DNA of 64,000 bases, from NCBI GenBank assembly GCA_030704615.1, contig CM060734.1, positions 60,962,042 to 61,026,041 of the forward strand, given 5' to 3'. Positions 34,621 to 47,900 of this stretch are shown here, piece after piece. Below the pieces are notes generated by a model. It was not told where the DNA came from, did not search any database, and was given only the letters and a program-made list of their open reading frames with translations. Made by a program: the position numbers and the translations under genes. Source of the DNA: Takakia lepidozioides. Taxonomy: Eukaryota; Streptophyta; Takakiopsida; Takakiales; Takakiaceae. Positions within the stretch are counted from its first letter, which is position 1, and each line of letters opens with the position of its first letter.

Positions 34621-36254
34621 TAATTTCTTTTATTTTACAGCATTTCTGATTTGCGAAATTGCCTAAATAGGATAGATGCACGTGGTGCACATTATAGCCT
34701 AAAGGGCGTTGATTAAACTGATTGAACTTATTGAGTTGAGGGGCTTAGAACCACCTTATTGAACTTGGTGAACCTATTGGATGACGATAGATATTTTGGC
34801 CACTCCTTTGCTAGAACAAAGTATTTAGGCACTGGGGTAGGAAGCGTTGGCCCTTCCATTAGAGGTAACTTGAACTCAAGCACTCGGTGAAGGAGGGGCA
34901 TTGGGAGAGGAAGATTTTCCATCTTCTTCCTAGGCTCGGCATGTGCCTTGTGAAGGGATTAAAACACGTCCCGGCTATAGGCGGCTCGGGGGCCTAGGCG
35001 GTAGGAATTAGACAATAAAACACAAAGACTTGGAAGACAGTTACTGAGTAGGTTGTAGGATACCGTAGGACTTAGAAACGCAAACTCGCCCTGTTGCAGT
35101 CGGGTAGGCGGTTCAGTGAGCCCAACCTACACTGCAACTTACCACGACCCCCCTAGACTAATATGCCGTCACCCTGACTGCGCGCGCTCAGGGCTCGTCA
35201 CTATCAATAAAATTCCCGACTCCGGATTCACCTCTTCAGATATCGAGCGTAACTCGGGAAATGCGGAAGCCATTCATGCTACTTTTCAGAACACTTGGGG
35301 CAAATGAGGCCTTATCTTTCTCCCCAAAGATTGACACCTGCATCCGGACCGAGCTCCCTCCATTATGTTGGCGGGACCATCGCGCGACACTTCACCATTC
35401 GCCAGAGTTTGAACGAAATATCAATAGGAAGCATCTGAAGCCCTCTTCTACTGCCTCAAGGCTGCATTATAGATAGAATACTCTCTCATAAAAATGCACT
35501 TGATCAAAATCCTGCATCTTCTGTCTCTTGTGATTCTGCTTTCCGTGCTTCTTCTCTCTCAGAAACCCCTCAGCATTGTAGTGTTAGTGTAATCCACGCA
35601 TGACCTTCTTCTAAATTTCCTTCATTGCTTTTCTAGTCTGTTTTCGAGGATGCCCTTGCTCTGGATTAAAACTCTTAACCCCTAAATGACAACGCGACCC
35701 GAATTGGGTCGCGTCAGATTACTTGCCACGCTCCAGTTCCCATGGATGAGAACATTGAAGATGAATTGTAGATGTCAGAGAAGAGCACATGTGGGAATTT
35801 ACAGCGCCAAAAAATCATAAAAGCTCTGCTCCCTAGAATTTTGCAAAGTGCCAGGGTTTCAAGAAATCCAGTGTTAGAGCACCATTGACCTGCCTACATG
35901 GCAGCCAAATGAGCAATATTGATAATGCCAAAATTTTTGGACAAGGCACCATGAAATATTACTGTGCACTTACTTACCAGAGGAATTGGAAAACAAATGT
36001 CACCTCATGGGTGTGCTTGGGAAAGAAGCCAAAACAAGATAATTTACCCCCCAGATTTCACATACAAAGCAACCTATCTGAATTTTTGGAATTTTGGTCT
36101 GATTTTTTGGGATGCAGTAGTTTAGGTGCCATACAATCAGATTATGGAGGGCCTTTGTCTAGAAAGATTCAACTTGATACTTCAATTTTGTGGTCAAACA
36201 ATTTTTTTCATGCAATTTTTGAATATATTTATAAAATGAGACATATTAGTTTGT
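34621..36254. other. Intergenic, no gene seen
   Basis: Several frames of 60-126 codons are present. None carries a motif I recognise. Confidence 0.35.
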
Positions 36255-37450
36255 TACTAGGGTAGCTTGTGCCGTTGGCCCAAGTGTCCAATGTCATCTA
36301 AGAGCATCTCCACCGGGGGTACACCAAACAACACTGCAACGGTAACCTCCTGCGGCCTCCAACACTCCCCTCCCCTAGCGGCAACCCCATCAAACTACCC
36401 TGCACATGTCTTTTCAGCTGACTGCCTTGCTCCGGAGGGACCACCTGGACTGACGCCGCCTTACCCTCACGCCATAAATGTAGGCAGTCGTGTTTTTAGT
36501 CGCTCTAGCAAGTACCGGGCCTCTATCCTACACGAAAGTACGGGCCCGGGGGCTCCTATGTTGAGGCCCAAATGCGACTTCTAGGGTAGCATGTGCCGTG
36601 GGCCCAAGTGTCAAGTGTCATCTAAGTCCAAGTGTAAGATCTTCTATGTATCCCAGTGCGTCTCCTATGTCGAGGCCCAATTGCAACCTCTAAGATAGCC
36701 TGTACCCTATGTATCCCCTATGTATCTAGAGACCCTCATGTTTGGAAGATCTAGGCCTAGGGTAGCTTGCGCCATTGGCCCATGTGTTAAGAATTGAAAT
36801 CTAAGTCCAAGTGCAATCCCCTATGTATTCAAGTAACGTCTCCTACGTCAAGGCCCATGTGTGAAGAATTGTAACCTAAGCCCAATTTCTTATGTATCCA
36901 AGTGGCCGGTCTTCTATGTCGAGGCCCAAATGCGACCTCTAGTGCAGCCTATGCCGTTGGCCCATGTGTGAAGAATTGAAATCTAAGCCCAAATGCAATC
37001 TTCTATTCATGTATCCAAGTGCAATCCCATATCTAGGGTAGCCTGTGCCGTTGGCCCAAGTGTCCGGTGTCATCTAAGTCCAAGTGCAATCCCCTATATA
37101 TCTAGAGACCCTCATGTTTGGGAGATCTAGGCCTAGGGTAGCCTGCGCCATTGGCCCATGTGTTAAGAATTGAAATCTAAGTCCAAGTGCAATCCCCTAT
37201 GTATTCAAGTAGCGTCTCCTATGTCAAGGCCCATGTGCGAAGAATTGAAAATCTAAGCCCAAGTGCAATTTCTTGTGTATCCAAGTGGGTCTCCTATGTC
37301 GAGGCCCAAGTGCGACCTCTAGTGTAGCCTATGCCGTTGGCCCATGTGTGAAGAATAGAAATCTAAGCCCAAGTGCAATCTTCTATTCATGTATCCAAAT
37401 GCATCTCGCCTAAACCCAAGTGTCATCTAAGTCCAAGTGCAATCCCATAT
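36255..37450. repeat. Tandem-repeat block with higher-order period
   Basis: The phrase CTAGGGTAGCCTGTGCCGTT and variants recur at about 36258, 36581, 36756, 36935, 37034, 37135 and 37318. They alternate with AAGTCCAAGTGCAATCCC and AAGAATTGAAATCTAAG. A longer stretch (from 36756) repeats from 37135, about 380 bases later, suggesting a higher-order unit built of shorter related subunits. No coding function is seen. Confidence 0.75.
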
Positions 37451-38223
37451 CTAATCATTTTTTTCTTCTAGAGAGCCTACGACCAGATTTGAACCAGAGA
37501 CCTTTCCCTTTATATCTCTCCCCACAAGGCTCCAACCATAGTCCCATGAATGCCCACTTTGCCATTTTTGCTATTTTTTGTGAATTTCCAGCGGCCAAAA
37601 GCACTTGGAATTCCATATCTCCCACACCGCGGGTCCAAAAATCATGAGACCAAGCCTCATCGAGGGCTTTCCAACGGTACCAAGCACCAGCGCCGGGGCC
37701 TCACAGTTTGGGAGATCTCAACGACGCTACAAACAAACAAAACAAAACAAAACAAAACAAACATCGCGATTCATATATTGATAATCTCCAAAATGCAAAG
37801 GTCAATTTGCCTATATTTTTGACAGGACATGGATCTAGTAGATATGCACATAAGTATAAGGTTCATCCCCATGGATGATTGGGGGTAAGAAGTTACACCC
37901 TCGTCCATAAGCGTGTGCACCCTTTTTTAGTGGGCCCACCCAAAAATAGCTCGTCCTTTAAGACATCAGTTGATGCACTCACCTAGGATTGCCTTCGTCA
38001 GATTGAGTTATGGCCACAGTAGTCAGATTTGCATTTCATGACGTTCTCTGGGGAAGAGAGGCAAGGTTCGTTATTCACTGCTTGCAGTGTGTGTGCCTTA
38101 TGGCGTAATTCGGGGTTTTGATTTTTTTCCCCAAAATAAACTTAATAAAAATCCCAGGGATACAATCCCCCTGTTAATAAAATAAAATAAAATAAAATCC
38201 ACTGGGGCTACCATCCCCTGTTC

Positions 38224-38261
<38 letters not shown>

Positions 38262-38727
38262 CACATCAGCTGGTAGCAAGTGCACAGTGTGATGCCCTGG
38301 TGGTTCGGGTTCAAACCCATTGCCCTGCCCTTCTCTCAATAGAGATCCTGTGTAGTGTGGGACTTTGTGAATGGTGCTGCTGTTTTAGCTTTCAATCTGC
38401 TTTTCCCTGGGCTAACAGCTTTGGTTGGGCACATTGATTATTTCCGGCCTTAACAACAATGATCAGCCAGTTAGAAAACCTAGACCTAACCGATCCAGCC
38501 TCCCATCCATCTCTAGTTTGCCAAAAGCAAGAAACCTCTCAGCTGGTCTCAAAATTTGTATTCACAACATTCTCTTCCCTCAGTCCAGGACCCAAGATTC
38601 CTGAGCCTTCCCTATGTCACAAGCAAGCTAAGAGTGCAATAAAACTAGACCAGGTATAAGACCTTGGTACTAAAGTATAGTATCTTCTGAACACAGATGC
38701 AGGCTTGACTTGAGCCAGGCTCACCCA
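37451..38727. other. Simple repeats and possible SINE, no gene
   Basis: It contains (CAAAA)n near 37735-37762, (AATAA)n near 38176-38200 and a (TA)n run near 38227-38256. A SINE-like head at about 38268-38345 has TGGTAGCAAGTGC and the B box GGGTTCAAACCC. The part nearest 38727 would be the 3' UTR of REV7. Confidence 0.45.
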
Positions 38728-40760
38728 TCAACTGTTCATGTCTCCAGATGAGGGATGCTCAACGTACAATTGCATGTCCAAGAAGTCACTGCACATTGAC
38801 TTGATTGGAGTTATGAGATACGGCTGCTGCCATACTTCTTCACTATCAGCTGGTATCCAGAACTGCCCGTTGGTCACGGTATCTCCAGGAATTTTCTTCA
38901 AGTATGCAACTATCTCCCAGGAACAATCTGTCAGAGCAAAATTCATGTTACCAACTAAACCGGCACATCCTTTCCCCTGCATGTCCTCTTTGGTAATAAA
39001 CCTTTCAACAACTCTCCTAGAGTCATCCAAGGAGTGCTAAAGTATTCAAAGTGAAGAGCAGGTCCACATGCACCAGTAATGCTCCCATGCATTCTGCTGC
39101 TTCTTTTTAAAAACTCAACAGAGAAAAATAGGGCCTGATATTAGCATACAGTACTCCATGCCCAGTCACATGAGAACAATATAATCATTCTAGATTGTGT
39201 TTTCTTAAGCCCACAAGCATGGGTACCAACGTGTACAGGGATGCTCTTGGTCTCCAGCCACCCATCTTAAAGTTGTAAGTGACCTTATACCTTCACACAT
39301 ACCCCATCCAAGTTACCAGCAACACCGAGGCAACTACCAAAAGAAATTGGAGCCTCCGTAGCATTCATCAGGGCAACAGACCTGATGGCAAAGGCTTTAG
39401 CTGAGTCTCGAACACGGATAGTTTGAGGAAAAAGGCACGCAATGCAAACTCCAGGTCATTCAGTGGCAAGCCTGAACTGACAAGCTGCTTCACACGTAGT
39501 TTGAAAACAAATTTCTCCACAGGTGTTTGGTTACTGTCCAAAACTGTCACTGCAAGCTTCTCCACGACACCCTACACAAGTTTGAGCACATCCAAAACAG
39601 TGACCACAAACATGGTCAACTTTCTTGTATGTAGTTTACAAGCTCGCTACTTTCTGGCCATCCACGACCCTAATGCCTTCCCTCCTTGGTCAATTGGAAA
39701 ACAAATAGAGTAAGTAGACCTCTACATCTAATCTGAGTTGGGAATCATACTTGCTGAATCCAAATGTGCAGGTTTGTGACAGCAGAGTGTATGTAGTCTC
39801 TCAATTCTGGATGACGAGCCCACTGCACTGGCACATTGAAGTGCCGTCGGCGTTCGAATATCTCTGCTTCCATGTAGTCATAACCATGCAGAAAGATTAG
39901 AACCACTCTCCTGCAGTCTTCCCACAACCCTTAAAGAAAGATTGTCCATCTAGCCACCTGGTCCATTTCGAACCTGGTCAGTCCCAGCATTCCACTAGTT
40001 TCCCCAGAGTGTTAGGCAATCCATCTAAAGAATGTGACTACCACCAAGACTTGGAATTAGGACGAACTCAACCTATCACGTGAGTGACAATTTGACTGAA
40101 CCCCCGATGTGTATGCGCATGCTTTCCTGGAAACAGTCGCACTTCTAAAATGAATGACAAAACAACAACTCCGTTCACTCACTGACTCGCTCCTTCACCC
40201 CCTTCCCTCTCTGTGTTGTATGTGTGAACAATGACTACCTTCAGCTCATTCTACGTAACCAGTCTGGCTTCATTATGCATTACAAGACAAGGCCAGTGGA
40301 GACCAAAAAAAAGGTACCTGCAGGATAGATACCCCGAATACTGAGTAGGAGGTGAATGGCAACCTCCAAGAACTCGCATATAAGGTCCGCAATTTCGCCT
40401 GCAAATTTTCAGTGTATCCAATCACTTCCCTATAAACCTCAATTTCCTTGAGGTTGATGCGAACTAAAGACAACACGGTGTCCAAGAGACTATCCATCAA
40501 TATTGTGAGATCAACACAGGGAATGGATACAGGCAGACATACCATGTGTAGGTTGATGATTGCGATTCATGTTCGCACCCGCCTCTGCTTGGATCGGCCT
40601 CACTGGTGAATTCATGCACCTACCATATCAGCCTCAAGCTTCTCGGAGACATGATCTTATACATGGAAGGATTTAGCGTCGTCAGACCCTCTTGTTTCCT
40701 CTCCCCACTTCCTCCCCCCCTCCATCTAGTTACTTCTTCACCTTGAAATGTTGATGCCAT
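38728..40760 (-). CDS. REV7: REV7/MAD2B HORMA-domain protein
   Basis: Five exons on the minus strand, all phases consistent: 40760-40742, 40398-40318, 39863-39751, 39571-39382 and 38927-38728 (stop). They give 200 residues, near the usual REV7 length. The HORMA core is plain: EIADLICEFLEVAIHLLLSI, then EIFERRRHFNVPVQ and RHPELRDYIHSAV, TPVEKFVFKLRV, LEFALRAFFLKLSV, and the C-terminal safety-belt segment SDFLDMQLYVEHPSSGD. REV7 is the adaptor subunit of DNA polymerase zeta in translesion synthesis and binds partners by the HORMA safety belt (family knowledge). The first coding exon is only 19 bases (MASTFQ plus one base). It was chosen because its G|GTGAAG donor gives the family-typical GlnGly-Glu junction; that choice is inference. 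Confidence 0.92.
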
Positions 40761-41925
40761 AGTGTTCCATACCGTCAAGCAGGAAGTGTGAGAGTCGTGT
40801 TGCTTGGTGGAATCTGGCACATCGGACACACTATTTTCCCTCTCCCCCTCCACAAGTGTCAATGTTACATTTCTGTAGAACCTAGGGTTTCAATTGCTTG
40901 TGCTATAAGAGAGATTCGAGTGGCTTCACTTTTGGGCTCTGTGAGAGAGTTAGTTGGAGTGTTCTGAGAAGCGAGAGGGTATCAATTTCTTGGTGTTGAG
41001 GTGAATATAGGAGAGAGAGCGCTGTTCGTTACAGCTTACTGCTACAAAGTATTAGTGAACCTGAAGCCTGTTTTCCGGTCTGTTTTGCAAGTGGAGACAT
41101 TTTTTTGATGGTTTCCGTGTTGGACTGGTCCAAGGTATGGCTCTTGCAAGTTCTTGTTAATAACCGTTTGGCACAACGTTGATGAGCAATCCATATTCGA
41201 CATAATCCAAGGGCAGATATATTGAGACTGACACCATTTCATACCTCCACAAAAGTATCTGCAGGAAGATGGCTTGCTTCATGGACATGAAGATGTTTAG
41301 ACCTGAATCAGTTTACAAACAAATTACTATTTCAGAGAGACCCAGAACTGGGGTTAATCCAATTGCTCAACATGCTGTACAGTTACTGGCCTGTAGGCTG
41401 TCTGGGATTCCCTCAGGGCCTTAAGTGCATCACAGCCTACAGGCTTTACCACCTTGGTACCATTGTTTTGCGGTTTCGACCCTTGTGGAGGAGCTGCTCT
41501 CTCTTGGAAGATCACCTCAACCACTCTTCCCTGCTCAGCTGCATATCACCTATTTCATGTATGCTACCTCTGATACCATCAATGAAGGGGCTGCCGAGGA
41601 GAGAGAGAGAAGGGAGAGGGAGAAGGAGAGAGAGGAAGTAGCGGGGAAGGTTTAAGTTGGGATTCAGGTGCTTGGTTTCCAAAATTTTGTTGCGGTGTTT
41701 CCTTCTTCACTTCATGGGAAAATAAAGGATCATCACAATCTAGGATAACTTAATGAAATCCTCTGCTGGCAGGAGCAGTAAGACAGGACAGAGAGAGATG
41801 ATTAGCAATTTTTGTGATTCAAGTCTTATGACTGTCTTTAATCACAAGCCTTAAATAACAGTACAATCTCACATTCCATGTTTACTAACTTGCATCCGGG
41901 GAGAATGGAGGGGGATGGGGGGGCA
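40761..41925. other. REV7 5' flank and NOT3 3' flank
   Basis: REV7 and NOT3 are in tandem on the minus strand, so this gap should hold the REV7 promoter and 5' UTR and the NOT3 3' UTR. A GA-rich tract lies near 41600-41640. No gene is seen. Confidence 0.45.
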
Positions 41926-44900
41926 TCATACAACAAGCTCATCCTCAAGGTAGCTATACTCAAATGTGAACTCCGTCTTTATCCGTTGACACCTGCTCAA
42001 TCCCAACACATCCACCAATCACACTATGAAGTGAAACTATTCATGTCCATTGAAATAAGCTACATGAGGCGAGTACCAGCAAAAAGCGGTCAGAGGTAGG
42101 TATCGGCTATAACTAAGCCTACAAGCATTGACAGCACAATTTGTGCCAGGGTTAAATGCACTAATAGATAACAGTCCTACAGGCAGGTACAAAGCTTGTT
42201 GCCAGGCGGATGAGGAATATGCATCCTTGTTACAACAAGAAAGTACTGCTGAGCAAACAATTACATCTAAATGCCACAAATATGGGGACATCTAGAAAAA
42301 AAATTACATAGTACAGCAGCCTACACACCCACATGCATAGATATCCAGCCAACTGAGTTTTGAACTTCATTCCACATCTCTAAGACTTATGTATATCTGG
42401 ATCTTAACCGTATTAAAGTTGCTGAGACAAGAACATACCAGCCCTGTTGGAAATCATCGTGCACAATATGGAAGTCAAAGTACACATAGGTGCCCTGTTC
42501 ATATTCGTCGGTTGTAATCTTGGGCTCTTCATGCCGCTGGAACCACGTGTTGTACTTTTTGTGGTATCTCCATGACTGCTTCTTCAGCTCTCGTGCTGCC
42601 AAGTACTGTTGATAGGTGCCCTGAACCAGCACACAAGTGCAAGCTCTACCTAGTTAATTTCCCTTGATAGTAGATATATTACCAAGAGGGAGAGAGAAAT
42701 GTGCATATGTAAACCATTTTGCATCATAGGTGCTTAAACACACCCTTCAGGACACTCACCACAAAAAATGTCAAAGTCAGTCATGAGGTATTCATCAACT
42801 ACGGTATCCAAACACAGCCCAAAATAGCCTCAATGACCATGCATTGTCAACAACAATGTGGTTACAGAGTGGATGGACAATTCATATAGCAGCTAAGGTC
42901 TAAGTATCATCTAATCCAGAAATACAGTGAAGTACACCTGTTGGTAGTAAAAGGCGAAGAAGAGTACGTCCGTGTCCAAGCGCTCCCACAAGGCTGGATT
43001 ATCTACAATGGGAGCTTGCATTTGTGGATAGCTACCAGGAGTCACTGCAGGATTTCTCTGGGAAACATAACCAGCAATATAAAACCAGTAGTCAGCATGT
43101 GCTGGTTAAGCAAATGATTATTCAAAAAGAATGTCCAGTGCTAACCAACTGCATGAACTGCTCTGCTATTTCACCTGGCTCTTTCAGCAAGTTGGATGTA
43201 TAACAACTTCACTCCACACCACCTCTTTAAATGTTCTTTAGCACGTAGTCTCCAGGCAATCTCATGACATCAGCACACCTGTTTGAAGGGTGCAGAACAC
43301 CAGGGAGGTGGGGCAGGGGAGGGACAGCATAATAGAGGCCAGAAGCATTATGGAAGGTTCACTACAGTTGCGTAAATGATGTCAGAAAATTGCTCATTGT
43401 CTGAATCTTCCCAAGAAAGAGCGGAACATTCCACATGCAAATTCACACCCAAGCAAAGACCCAATGAGGGCCACAGATTTGAAAATGACCAAAATCCCTT
43501 GGACTGAGCCAAGAAAACCTGCAGTCAAGGACAAGTCTCCTTCAGAGGAGGACCCATTGCGATACCTCAGAAATATGCTCAGGGATAAGCAATCAGTGTT
43601 CTCTTTCCCACAGCTCAGTTACCATACCATATATAGGTGCACCATCAGTACTGCCCGGCATGGAGGCCCTTGAGGGGACTATGAAAGGCTACAATAAGGC
43701 CAAGAACTGATTTGCGCCAGCCTTCCTCTCTAAGCCAATTCCTCTTAATAAGCTTGAACTAAATTTCCTTCAAAGAGAGAGGGAGAGAGTACCGGAATAT
43801 AGCTCTTGGGACGCTCAGAGTCCTTGGGCAAAGGAAGGTTGCGGTAGGCAGCCTCCAGCGCCTGTCGATTGAAAAGTTGATCATGCTGTGCTGCAGCATT
43901 CCCTCCTCCAAGTGTAGGGCTCAGGTTGTCTCCAATGGCACCTAGTTCTGTCCCGATTTTCCTCCCTATCACTCCTGGACCTGTGGAGGCTTGCAATGGA
44001 AGCACCACTTGACCAGGGGCAAAATCTACTTCTCTTGATAGCTGGCTCAGCTCTGCCAATGTCCCAGGCCCACCCACCTGCACAGCAGGGTTGCATTATG
44101 GGCTGCGCATCAACTTTTTATGTTATGTCTGGACATTGGCACAAGGATGAATCATGTGTCGTTGTTACCATACTTCTCTCTCTATCTGTCTTCTCTTTCT
44201 TCACTCTTATCATTCAGACAGTAATTTAGGAGTGTTTCTTCCAGTTTCTATAATTTTTATCCACTCCTGTCCCATGAGCTCTTTGGGCTTCCTACGGACA
44301 CTATATACTTTCCTTACTTCTCTCCATCCTATACCTTGGCTTCTATAGGGGAGGGAGCATTATGCAACAAGTAGGACTACCACCACACATACACAGGGCC
44401 CTCCTACCCTCAGGTACTGACTCCTGGGAATGTGATTTATAGAACAACCCACTAATCTACAAACTAGGCTCATTTATGATACCGTCAATCCATTTCACAC
44501 TCACTAGACAAACGAATAATGGTAAAGAAAGGGCCCTCACTGGAACATCAAATGTATCAGCGTTCTTCAGATCATCTTCACTGAGTGATACACTCCGAGA
44601 AAACACTGAACTCAACATAGATGCATCACTGGTTGTTTCCTCCAAAGGCTTCGCCAGCTGAGGTGATGGTTGCCGCACTGGTGGTTCCACAGCTCTACTA
44701 CCTGCATCTGCTTCATCACCAAGGCTGCCCATTCAGCGTTCTTGCTGTGGGTTCTAAGAAGGCTAAAAACTCGGATACTGCACCCTTTTCAAGATACGAC
44801 CACAGACATCCAACTGCGCATACCAAGGAATGAAAGTAAGGAAGAGTTGGAAACACCATCTCTACCATTTTCTTTCGAAGACGTTGTACTTGAAAGAGAT

Positions 44901-47900
44901 AATTGATGCTGCAACTGCTGAGAACTAGATTGGGTTGGAAAGCCCTGGGGTTGTGCAGGAGACACTGATGATGTGGTGGCAGGCAGGGAAGGGGCTTGTG
45001 CACTTGTTGCCAAACCCACGGATGACTGCTGCTGCGATGATGCAGTTGGAGAGGCTGAGACGATGGGAGTTTGTGCCTGCAACGTTTGCATCTGAGCCTG
45101 CAGCCTCCCCATTAGAACATAAACGATAAAGAACATGTTTCGAGGTAGGAATTAAGAAATTATGGCAGCAACAAGTCAAAGCCCTGGGGAGGGACAAAGA
45201 AACCTTTGTTCATTCCATACAAATCCCCAACATGGAACCTCAAATGCAGACACTTAAGCAAACCACTCACAATTCAAAGATGAATAGCCTACAGTTACCT
45301 GCTGTGGAAGTGCCGGTTGCTGAGATTGGAGAACAGAAGGCTGCTTTGTAGAGGGCCCAGAGTGAGGGATCTGGTTTGACACTGAACTGCCAAGTTGACC
45401 TTGCACTTGCTGAAACCGTTGCAAGAACTTTTCCCTATGGTCCGGAGCAATTTCAGGTCGCCCCAGGTATTGCCCCTGACCCAGCCAATTTGCCACCCCA
45501 TGTTACTTCATGTCAGAAGGATCCTAAAAATCTCCAACTGCTTGTCTTCTCTCTACAAAACCATCTTCCATCATCACACCCTTTCTCTATCTGAACTGCA
45601 GTTGCTTGGAAACAAACCTGCGCACCTGAACAATCTTCTAATCACTGCAGTCTCAATGAGAGGGGGCAGACAGGACACAGAGATCATTAATTACCGACTC
45701 TGCCTGCTGCGATTGAATGGTGCTTGCAGAATGTGGCCTCCACTGCCCACCAGAAACACCAGATGGTGGAAACAAACGGCCACCAAGGCCTCCTTCCGCG
45801 ACCCCTGCACCCTCACCAGTGGAGCTGCTGCTTTCTCCCAGCTTTCCACCTGTTGCCCCGAAGGCTCGGCTTTGGGCACCTAGAGAACCTGTCAACTGCT
45901 GTGTGAGACCTCCAGTCACTGATCTCTCCTCCGCACCAATCAATCCCATCCTCTTATTCAAATCTAACACTGGAGGTATGGACCCCGAGTTACTGCCGCC
46001 CACAAGTGGATTGGGAGCCCCACTTACCCCAAGAGGAACAAGAGGAGGCGATTGCCCAGAGCCAACAGCCCCTCTCCCCACACCCCCTCTTGCTAAACCA
46101 ACCTCTCCTATACCAGCTCCCACCCTCCGACTCAGGCCACCTCCATCCTCCTCCTTCGTTCTTCCTAACAAACTACCTTGGGCAAGTAGTAAAGCCCCTG
46201 TTGCGATGGTTGGTTTTGCTGTCAGTGACCGTCCTGCCACTGCACCTGGGAGGATCCCCACAGTGGTTGAAGCGCCCAATCCACGTGCAAGAATTACAGT
46301 TCCTGCAGCTGAAGCAGCAGCCGCCACTGCGGCTGCAACAGGGCTAACCCCCGAACCAGTAACTGGGGCTCCAGGGTTTACTCCACTTGTGGGGGAGCTT
46401 GCTAAGACAGGGACTGAAGGTGTGCGGGCCCCAGGTGACTCAAGTGTAGCCTCAGGGATTGCACCCTCCTCATGTACCTGCAGCTGTGACGTTGGAGACA
46501 CCAAGGGTGAGACCCCTGTCGCTGTCACTGCTGCCACCTGCATGGAGATGCCATTGTATTGAACATAGAACCAGTGTTCAGTCTTTGTACCTCAGTTCAT
46601 ACACGTTGTTTCTCCCAGGTGGGTGAAATGTCTTCTAGATTTAAAAGCCCGTTCTCCCATGTGAACATCACTCTTTCCAGAATCACTAGCCACAAAACAC
46701 ACTCCTTGACATCAATCACAAGATTTGTGGGAAATCCCAGACTTAAATAGAGAGATGTTTTTTATTTGTAACGATGCCAGTAGATTGGATAGGTCAACCT
46801 CTAAGACTGACACGTGAGCGAGTCATGTATAAAAGCATTTGCCAATCATATCATTTTCTGAGCCTCTCCAGTCTCTCCCTAGAGTTTCTTCCACCCAGAC
46901 CCCCAAACCATCCTGTACCATGTACATATCACTCTTTCCAAAATTACCAGCAACAAAACCAGCTCCAGGACAACCCAATTGAAATCCAGAAACGAGAGCT
47001 GCCTTTCATTTGTAATCAAGCCAATAGGTATAACTCTAAGACTGGATTGCATATATGGAGACAGCTCATAGACACAAAGGGAAGTCACAACTTACAGCTT
47101 GCTGTCCAACCGGCACAACAATGGATGGCTTCAAGATTGCACCATTTGGTGCAGGACCAACACCAGTAACTGCTGTAATGGCAGCCTGCAACAAGCCCAT
47201 CCCATATCCTCTTCAATTTCCCCATCTATCTCTTTCTATTTTGCACGAGAGCAAGACAAGCGTTTCATTCAGTTTCTATATATCAGTCCATTAACTTGAG
47301 GTACCACAGCTGCAACTCAGAAAGGTTGGACTGAACTGTCACATGGTGAATGATATCATTTGAAATCATTCGAACCAAACGTGTCATCCATACAAGTAAA
47401 CAGGGATCCTGAGAGCACACTACCTTCTCTTTAACAACAATAGCTGGAGGCACGTTAGGAATAGCATCCAAAGCTTCCAAAGCTTCCATCTTGTCAAGAG
47501 GAAGTGATTGGTAGAGCTCATCCACATCTGCAAAATCCTCAAAGTCATCCTGAGGAGCAGCCAGCCGCCACAGAACTACCCATAAGCGAGTTTGATCAGA
47601 CAAACAAGGCCCATACATGTCCCATCATACCATCAATCAGTCTGATTGCAACACCAATGACCAACAGTGAACTTCATCCCATAAAGACACATGGAAAAAT
47701 AGGTAGCAAGCATCAGGGCCTGAAATGAGGAAAAGCAAGGATGAGATGGACAGACAGACACAATCACAAACACAAGAATGAAATCGCCCTGCTTGAGCCA
47801 TCCATTTCAACACAGGCATGTATTGGTGTATGCAAAGATGGCATGTGAGAGCCTTAGGTTAGAAACAAGACTACACTCAGAACATTCTGTGTAACCTGCA

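Noticed and set aside
36255-37450. CRISPR-like array
   Set aside because: The repeats are long, degenerate and nested and lack uniform spacers. The context is a plant nuclear genome, so it is a satellite-type tandem repeat.
45717-46562. 281-codon Pro/Thr/Ala-rich frame on the plus strand
   Set aside because: It is the complement of NOT3 exon 9, which joins in phase to 15 other exons encoding a conserved protein. The frame is a composition shadow.
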